64,000 bases of DNA, taken from the NCBI GenBank assembly GCA_965153355.1, contig OZ231126.1, positions 15,872,001-15,936,000 of the forward strand, written 5' to 3'. The DNA is from Flaccisagitta enflata (Eukaryota; Chaetognatha; Sagittoidea; Aphragmophora). How positions within the stretch are numbered: position 1 is the stretch's first letter; the number at the start of each line of letters is the position of its first letter. A program made the position numbers and the translations under genes. The notes under the pieces are model-generated. The model made no database searches. It was not told the DNA's origin and saw only the letters and a list, made by a program, of their open reading frames with translations. Shown piece by piece: positions 57,369 through 64,000 of the stretch.

Positions 57369-58166
57369 TGTGAAGTATCATTTTCCTCACATTAGTCAAC
57401 TATCCGATGAACTTTGTTAAGGTGACGGCGAAGAAATTAAGTAGGTACATTGCAAAAATAGAAAATGAAAAACTGTTTTTTTAAGGCCAAAAAATTTTTT
57501 TGCCTCGCCTAATTCAATCTTCTCAGTTGAAAATATGTCAGAATAAGGATAGAAGGCATTTGTGGTCGTGACGAAAAAATAAACATTGAAGCTGAGACAA
57601 GACGCTGTCAGTTCTTTTTTAAATCGATATTTCTAGGAGAGAAAGAAATTAATGAGATGTACTATCTCAGTGCGAAAAGATAAAAAATGGACTGGTTCAT
57701 ACTTAATAAAGTGTGTTGTCGGCTGTTAAGACTACATTGTTTGCAATAGTGCTGATTCTATAGTTTTGAGAACCTTGTTAGCTGTAAGGCACGTTAACCA
57801 GACCTTAAGGCATGTTATTCAGACCTTGTTCGGAATTCTTCTGCTTTGTTGTATTTGTTACATGATAATGAACGATTAATAGTGCTAGTGGTAGCTTTTA
57901 GGTACAACCTCTTCTTTTATTTCCCAACATTCATCAATTTTGTCCTAGTTAGTAGAGCGAACATGGACGACTGATTAAGACAATTATTAGAGGAAAAGTG
58001 AATGTCCTGAGGCGTTTTTGTTTTCTTTAGCATCCCAAGTTTCTGTCCTAATCCAAGGCAAATATTTTGAGCGCTTATGTCACGAAATCAACCCGAGGAT
58101 AGAAGAACGCAAAAAAATCGCGCGTGCTTCTTGGAGACTTTCTTCTTGTCGCCGTCAATTGTGGAC
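57369..58166 (-). other. spacer between RSPH14 stop and palmitoyltransferase start
   Basis: About 800 bp, no gene. An AATAAA on the minus strand near 57920 could serve RSPH14. Promoter elements for the downstream gene were not recognised. Confidence 0.4.
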
Positions 58167-60487
58167 TTAGGGTTTCCATGTAATGACTTTAACGGCGATT
58201 TCTGCTGCTCGGCGAACTGCCTCGCTCTTTTCCAAATCAATAGACGTTCGACTTCGGATCTAAATAACGATGATTGATGAAAGGAGAAAATTATCGATCG
58301 ACACAGGAAAGAAAAGGGGGAAAAAGGACGGAAATTCTTCCCACGACCAGATGAATGCTAGCCTGTTATATCATTAAAGTATGCGCCCTCGGAACTCCTT
58401 TACGCTTTTATTGGCGATACTGTTGGGGCGGTCGGTCGGGCTGTCATGCTTGCTCTTTGGCTGTTCACTTACTATTTGGCTCATTGTCAATTACACAATT
58501 GCTTCTCTTATTCTCTGCTTCTCTGCCCTGGCCAAATTGAATGCTCTCAGGACTTATTTCAAGTTGACAAAGAACAAGGCCGGATACACGGCATTGACGG
58601 CAATCCAGTCGCGGACGCGGACGGTTGGGCAGGAGCAGTAATGCAAAAACCGCTTGAAATTCAAAATGTGACGGATGGACCGACGGATCTACCGACTGAC
58701 ATGGCAAGGTGTAGAGTCGCGTATCCGCGACTAAAAAGGTCACTGTGTAAATGGTCATGTCACACCTGGTCAACATGATGGAGGAGATTCCTTCTGCCTT
58801 CCGGCGCTTCCGAAAGACAAGTAATGGCCTTGAGCGCATTGAGGCGCACTTCTGAGTTGTCAACGTTGACTAATCCCACCAAGTCCTTGATGGCCCCGCT
58901 TCGGATCGCGTTCTTCTTTCCCTATTTGTTTTAGATGCAAGTTTGAGAGAATGTAAACCCCATAATATATGATAAATACTACGTAGAGAATGATGATCAG
59001 TGGGGGCTGAACATTTTTGGGATGACAAAACTCAGTCTCACCTGAGTTGTGATCGTTATGGTCATGATAGCCCCTGCTGCTTTGGCCCTGACGTCAGTGG
59101 CTTTATCCTGGAGTAGTGTCACCAACGCTGGAAGCGCGCGCACTTCTACAGCCTTGTTCTTGCCGGCGAGTGGAACGGAGAGATCCATGATGTCCCTCGC
59201 GGCCTAAGTTTTGGAACAGATAGCTTGAATATCTTTGAAACAGAATTTTCTATCTCATGACTTCCCACAATCGGAAATTTTACCTTTGCTCGGATAGTGT
59301 CTATCGAATGAGTAAGCAAATCAGTGTAGACTTCCATGGCACCCGCGCCAAGAGCGTGATCAGTGTCAACCCGCATGCAAAAATGAAGGGTGTCCAAAAT
59401 CAGCTCTTTTATTTCATCCACTTCCGCTTGAAGTTTTGCTACCAACTGTGTAACAAATGAATTCGTCATCAATAAAATCCATCAAGCATTACTAAATCAA
59501 ACCTTCACCTGTTCCCTTATAAATCTTTTCATTTACCTTCGGTACGAGATTCGCTTCCACAATACCGGCAGCCCCAGGGGGCGTTTCTGAAATCATTTCC
59601 ATGGCCTGGACAGTAAGAACCGACGATGTTAATCTTTTCTCTGTCCATTCCAATCGCTGTTGGCGACGCAATTCTCCCATGCATTGGGTCTAATTCAACC
59701 TCACCTTGTGCGCGTTCTTTCTGGCGATGTCAACGGGGTCGTCGAACAACTTGGACACTGGGATTATGATCTCATTTTCGAGAAAGGCGTCTCTACCCAC
59801 CGCGTGACCCGCCATGACGTAAAGACATTCTGTCGCTTTTTGCCTAAAGATAGAAACTCTGAATAAATTTAATGTTTTTTCAAAGCTACCTTTTCTGACA
59901 ACGTGGAAATCTAAGCGCACAATTAAATAAGATGGGGATGCCTACCTGACAGTGGAATCGTCATCTGTCAGTAATCCTTTCAGGCTCTTTGCGATGCCCA
60001 CTCTTAGTGCCTCCGCGATATGTTCCGGATCGTGCAGGTAGTCGCATAGCGACATTAAAGCTCTTTGCCTCGTAAGCAACACATGATCCTAATAGGGGGA
60101 ATTAATTTCATGGCAAATATGATTCTAATAAATGCTGTTGCGGTTTCTGAGCAGACTCGCGAGAGGGAAAGAATACTGAATTCCACGGAGACGCTCATAG
60201 TCACAACGCAATCCTCCCTATTTCCTCCATACTGATAATGGGTCAGGGATCATTGTCTCAAGGGTCAGGGATCTTACAACTAGTTTTCATTGGATCCTGT
60301 TCATTCAATCTTATTCCCTTGTAAAATAAAGTTTAAAGAAAACGGTTCCAATTGGATCCGGAACCCGAGAGTACTGAGGTTTTTTTAATAGGTAGAAGTA
60401 AGCGCAATTTTTCTCTGAATGGTGATGATTCGCTATATAGCAGTAAAGATTTATGGTGTTTCAATTTAACTAAAAAAAACATAGAAA

Positions 60488-60527
<40 letters not shown>

Positions 60528-61093
60528 AGAGAGAAAGAGAGACAGAGAGAGACAGAGACAGTGGGAGAAACAGTGTATGTAGGCTGATGAGCCCCATGTT
60601 TTAGTGCATTATTTTTGCTCATCTTTAATCAAACTGAACAAAAGAAAATAATACATTCTCTTCTTGTGTCTTTTTCTTTCTCTCTTTTTCTCTCTTCATC
60701 ATACTATCCTAGCATTACACTGAGTGTCATCCACTGAATCACATTTTTTCTGAAAAAACTGAGCTTACTTTGTTTAGCTAGAAAGATAACCGGATCCGGT
60801 TCCAAACCTGGAACAGGATCCCAAAATCATTCTCTCAGGTTCCTAAGAAAGAAATAAAAGGAAAGAACCGGAACCGCTCAAATTAGTAGAAATGTCCCGG
60901 TTCCAATACAAATGGATCCATGTTCCATTAATGACAGCCTAAATGTGTTGTGTAGTGGGCAGTCATGACCATTTAACGGCGCTACCTGTAATTCTCGATT
61001 GAGCTTGGGCAAAGCTCTGTCGCCGTAGGCAAGCGGTACCCGGGTTGGGTCAATTTGCGGAGGGTATTTGGCGGAAATTACGGTGAATGCCAT
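58167..61093 (-). CDS. RSPH14: Radial spoke head 14 homolog (RTDR1), armadillo-repeat protein, complete
   Basis: Eight exons: 61093-60986, 60088-59946, 59843-59705, 59605-59537, 59445-59284, 59203-59042, 58921-58766 and 58259-58167. Total 1,032 bp, 343 residues (human about 348). The start MAFTVISAKY was chosen because PPQIDPTRVPLAYGDRAL begins the family. Similarity continues through LLTRQRALMSLCDYLHDPE, AGHAVGRDAFLENEI, ELILDTLHFC and ALKAITCLSEAPEGRRN. The last small exon (VRRAAEIAVKVITWKP) restores the conserved C-terminus; without it the protein would stop at a TGA just after the exon 7 donor GTGTGA. Several armadillo/HEAT repeats are present. The family is associated with radial spokes of motile cilia and sperm flagella. 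The gene lies 154 bp downstream of DNAAF11 on the same strand. Splicing inferred from phase and motif; exon 7/8 is the least certain junction. Confidence 0.93.
58573..58737 (+). mobile_element. two-hairpin dispersed element (subtype A), in RSPH14 intron 7
   Basis: AACAAGGCCGGATACACGGC start, AGTCGCGGACGCGGACGGTT inside, GGTGTAGAGTCGCGTATCCG and CGACTAAAAA at the end. It lies 28 bp downstream of the exon 7 donor, antisense to the gene. Confidence 0.9.
60300..60930 (-). other. RSPH14 intron 1 with GGTTCC/GGATCC motifs and (GA)n
   Basis: An (AG)n run lies at about 60493-60560. On either side, AACGGTTCCAATTGGATCCGGAACC-like words recur (about 60339-60365, 60787-60825, 60862-60925), suggesting a small decayed inverted or tandem repeat. 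Confidence 0.5.
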
Positions 61094-61190
61094 GATTAGT
61101 TTTTGCTTCTTTTTTGGCGGTCGGGATAAATAAGTGCCTACACTGTTGAAATACGATAACAAATTACGCCAGTGGAAAAACGAGACTAAC

Positions 61191-61196
61191 TTTATT
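61191..61196 (-). terminator. candidate DNAAF11 poly(A) signal
   Basis: AATAAA on the minus strand, 52 bases after the DNAAF11 stop and about 98 bases before the RSPH14 start codon. Confidence 0.6.
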
Positions 61197-61247
61197 TACT
61201 ATGAGAATGTAGGTCTTATGAGCACACATAAATGTCGCGATTCGTCA

Positions 61248-62759
61248 TTATTCAAGGGGGGGAACGTCCGGATCATCCACGAAGCCCTTGCTGTTCGGTC
61301 TCTCTTCTCCCTTAATCCATCGTGGCACGTCCTTAGCACAGTTCCTTTGATTTTCTTGGTCCTTGAGAATGTTTTTGTAATCGACTATTGGCTTGGTTTC
61401 TGCATTGGGAACTTCCAAGTAGGCCGTGGTTCGTTTGACGTCATCGCCGTAATTGTCGAATCCACCTTTTGACTTGTTCTCCTCTTTGATTTTCTCGATC
61501 GGTTTCTTCTTCGGCGTCTTCTTCTCTGTGAGAAAAAAAGGATGAGAAATTGAAAATGGGATTGAGCAAGAAACTAGAAAGTGAACGATGCTTAGATTGA
61601 CTTCGAGAAAGATTGACTGCTCACTGACAAATTGGCCAACCGCCAATATCCGATAGGCAATGGTGATTAACTGAATGGTTGATTAAATGGTTGGGTAATT
61701 AACTGAATGGTTGATTAAATGGTCGATTTATTAAATGGCCGATTTATTAAATGGTTGATTAAATGGTTGATTAAATGGTTGATTGAATAAATGGTTGATT
61801 GAATAAATGGTTGATTGATTAAATGGTTGATTGATTAAATGGTTGATTGATTAAATGGTTGATTGATTAAATGGTTGATTGATTAAATGGTTGATTGAAT
61901 TAATGGATGATTGATTAAATGGTTGATTGAATTAATGGATGATTGATTTAATGGATGATTGATTTAATGGATGATTGATTTAATGGATGATTGATTAAAT
62001 GGATGATTGATTAAATGGATGATTGATTAAATGGATGATTGATTAAATGGTTGATTGATTAAATGGTTGATTGATTAAATGGTTGATTGATTAAATGGTT
62101 GATTGATTAAATGGTTGATTGATTAAATGGTTGATTGATTAAATGGTTGATTGATTAAATGGTTGATTGATTAAATGGTTGATTGATTAAATGGTCGATT
62201 GATTAAATGGTCGATTGATTAAATGGTCGATTGATTGAATGGTCGATTGATTGAATGGTCGATTGATTGAATGGTTGATTGATTGAATGGTTGATTGATT
62301 GAATGGTTGATTGATTGAATGGTTGATTGATTGAATGGTTGATTGATTGAATGGTTGATTGATTGAATGGTTGATTGATTGAATGGTTGATTGATTGAAT
62401 GGTTGATTGATTGAATGGTTGATTGATTGAATGGTTGATTGATTGAATGGTTTTGTGGTTGATTGTGTTTGTGTGGTTGGTTGATTGATTGAATGGTTGA
62501 TTGAGTAGCAGAACGCTTGACTGATTGAATGGTGGGCTCTTCGCTCGCGACGCAGAAACTGTTGCTTTCGTTTACCTATGAGCTCGTCTGTGATTTTAGG
62601 CATCGTAACCAGGAGATGTCCCGTGACCTGCGACCGTTTGGCGGTGCTACTATCCGGCTTGACTTCCGTGTGAAGACGAAGTTGAAGAATTTTGCCCTTC
62701 AAAGTGACGCGAACGTAGAAAGGTTGCACGTCCACATCCACCAGTGACGTATCCATGTG
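61248..62759 (-). CDS. DNAAF11: Dynein axonemal assembly factor 11 (LRRC6), last two exons, partial
   Basis: Exons 62759-62576 and 61525-61248 on the minus strand, joined at phase 1 (g + ag gives Glu). The first encodes most of the CS/p23-like domain. It has [56 protein letters not shown], all close to the vertebrate protein. The second encodes a Lys-rich segment ([16 protein letters not shown]), [10 protein letters not shown] and the family's acidic end DDPDVPPLE, stop TAA at 61250-61248. The N-terminal leucine-rich repeats and coiled coil are missing because they lie beyond 64000. DNAAF11 acts in the cytoplasm with HSP90/R2TP-type co-chaperones to preassemble axonemal dynein arms. The single intron here is filled by a 16-bp minisatellite. 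Confident identity, incomplete gene. Confidence 0.93.
61650..62515 (-). repeat. 16-bp minisatellite in the last DNAAF11 intron
   Basis: About 50 copies around TTGATTGATTAAATGG, with blocks of TGGATGATTGATT, ATGGTCGATTGATT and TTGATTGATTGAATGG variants. It reads open on the minus strand ([12 protein letters not shown] repeats), but the splice donor at 62575 precedes it, so it is not taken as coding. Confidence 0.95.
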
Positions 62760-62773
62760 CTGGCAATGGAAAG

Positions 62774-62962
62774 TTGTACGTAGTCGTGTGCACACGACTC
62801 TATAACCCGCTATGTCCGTCGGTCCGTCGGACCGTACACTTTGCTTTTTTTGGGGCATTTTTAACGTTTTTTGCATTACCGCTCCTGCCCAAACTCTTGG
62901 TTAGGCTTTTTTATTACTGCCCCTGCTCACCCGTTCGCGACTTCGGTATTTGGCCTTGTTTG
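62774..62962 (-). mobile_element. two-hairpin dispersed element upstream of the DNAAF11 CS exon
   Basis: Plus-strand TAGTCGTGTGCACACGACTC (perfect hairpin, third arm variant GTCGTG/CACGAC), GTCGGTCCGTCGGACC, TACCGCTCCTGCCC and again CTGCCCCTGCTCACCCG. Then CGCGACTTCGG and GGCCTTGTTT. An internal duplication of the CTGCCC segment makes it longer than other copies. Confidence 0.75.
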
Positions 62963-64000
62963 GTTTCTACCACGAATTATGATGAGTTTTAATTGTGGTG
63001 ATTTTTCCGAGCCAATTGATACAATCTTCAGGGGTGTATAAAGTGAATTGGCATTTGATTTTTACCCTCGCTGCGCCCCCCCCCCCCATGGTCTTTGATT
63101 TCCTTCTCCGGCCAGTCGAGGAATGGCTTGATATTACCTAATACTACCCATTTCTACCCCATAAAGCGTGAATATGGTAAAATTTGAGTCAATATAGTAT
63201 TAAATTGTAATATGGTAATCAAATATCACCTTTTTGAAATACCAAAAGTGTCAGATCCGCAATTTTTTTTTTCTTTTCAAGCCTTTGATTTTTTCTCCCA
63301 TCTCCCAGCCCTCTGATTTTATTCTCCTTCCCCTCACGGGAGGGGGGAAGAGGGAAGGAATGTTCAACTACATACACGCCTGACAATCTTTGATCCATCT
63401 AGTCCCGTCTCTTAAAGGAATAAAAGAAAAGAACTCGGCGTTTTTGGGGCAAAGCGTGAAAATTTGCAAACAGGGTCAGTTTTTCGTGCTGAACAAGACT
63501 AGATGGGGTACACGTCTGATTTTTTAGTGTACCCCATTCAAAAACGCGTTTTTTCTTCAAAAAAATACTTTGAAGAGGCGCTGACGCCAAACCCATCGAC
63601 AGATGACTATAAAATTTTAGGTGAAGAAAAATATGCCTTTTTTCTACTTGCATGCAAAATTTCAGCAAAATCGTTTCAGTAGAAGCGAAGATATTGCCGT
63701 ATAAAGTCTAGGCCTATTTTCAAAAAAAGGGCTATGTTTCAATTTTGGGGTAAAATTGTGTTTTTTTGAGCTGGAAGTCTGAAATTGGTTTCACTCATTT
63801 ATATTACCCTCATTTACCCTAAATACAAAAAAAATTGAAAAAAATCCATGTTTTTTTCATTTTTTGGGCCAAAAAAAAAAACAAAAAATCAACCTTCAAA
63901 ATTTAGGCCTGATTTTCAGAAAGGGCTAGTGCAAGGAAAATATGAAAATCATTGACGCCCACTAAGGGAATCTATTGTCATAAAGTGTACCAACTTATTC
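62963..64000. other. DNAAF11 intron (upstream part), no exon recognised
   Basis: T-rich and stop-rich. At 63507-63533 an inverted pair GATGGGGTACAC / GTGTACCCCATT is seen. From about 63560 the sequence resembles the other fold-backs (TTGCATGCAAAATTTCAGCA), so a fold-back truncated by the window edge is likely. No further DNAAF11 exon could be found. Confidence 0.5.

Noticed and set aside
58766-58921. RSPH14 ending at the TGA just after HHVDQV
   Set aside because: This would drop the conserved C-terminal helix; a phase-0 exon at 58259-58167 restores it and the TGA lies in the donor GTGTGA.
61091-61162. Longer RSPH14 N-terminus beginning at an upstream in-frame codon
   Set aside because: The extra 23 residues have no family counterpart and the first position is not a clear ATG; the ATG at 61093 places PPQIDPT at the expected distance.
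62187-62876. DNAAF11 reading through into a long Asn/Gln/Ser/Ile repeat tail
   Set aside because: A good donor (GTAAAC at 62575) ends the CS exon and the next exon at 61525 matches the family C-terminus in phase; the tail is minisatellite.

Overview
This is a 64-kb piece of an animal nuclear genome. The genes have GT-AG introns and vertebrate-recognisable orthologues. Two adjacent genes (DNAAF11 and RSPH14) belong to the motile cilium/flagellum programme, so the organism makes motile cilia or sperm tails. I cannot name the phylum from sequence alone. Roughly two thirds of the window is repetitive: many long inverted-repeat (fold-back) elements, several minisatellites, long CT/CA/CTTT tracts, a dispersed ~160-bp element, and one apparently intact non-LTR retrotransposon.

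Layout. 1-5703 (+): last two exons of an unrecognised acidic, low-complexity gene, with a 3.9-kb intron full of nested fold-backs. 5704-26756: no convincing gene; a 162-bp tandem array, a 13-bp and a 10-bp minisatellite, copies of the dispersed element, a 4.9-kb palindrome (16135-21020), and a 2.6-kb palindrome with telomere-like repeats (24053-26610). 26757-37844 (+): complete RBBP6-like ubiquitin ligase gene in three coding exons. 37926-40063: a 2.1-kb palindrome beginning about 80 bp after the RBBP6 stop. About 40455-45142 (-): Jockey-type LINE with intact ORF1 and ORF2. 46278-50436 (+): complete RSU1 in eight exons. 51302-57368 (-): complete DHHC palmitoyltransferase (ZDHHC1/11 type) in seven exons, convergent with RSU1. 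58167-61093 (-): complete RSPH14 in eight exons. 61248-62759 (-): last two exons of DNAAF11, whose 5' part lies beyond the right edge.

How the genes relate. RSU1 (PINCH-binding adhesion adaptor), the palmitoyltransferase and RBBP6 are housekeeping/signalling genes with no obvious joint pathway. DNAAF11 (dynein-arm preassembly) and RSPH14 (radial-spoke-associated armadillo protein) act in the same organelle. They are co-oriented with about 150 bp between the stop of one and the start of the other, so they may be co-expressed or co-transcribed.

Most unusual signals. (1) A dispersed element with a 5' hairpin and a 3' hairpin whose two arms, plus an internal third copy of the arm, change together between copies. 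(2) At least ten fold-back elements, two of them bracketing RBBP6. (3) A 13-bp minisatellite whose two variants differ by a paired change that keeps a small palindrome. (4) The LINE's preserved Inr-DPE-like start and TAATG ORF junction. All exon structures were assembled by hand from splice signals, phase and protein similarity recalled from memory; no search was run.
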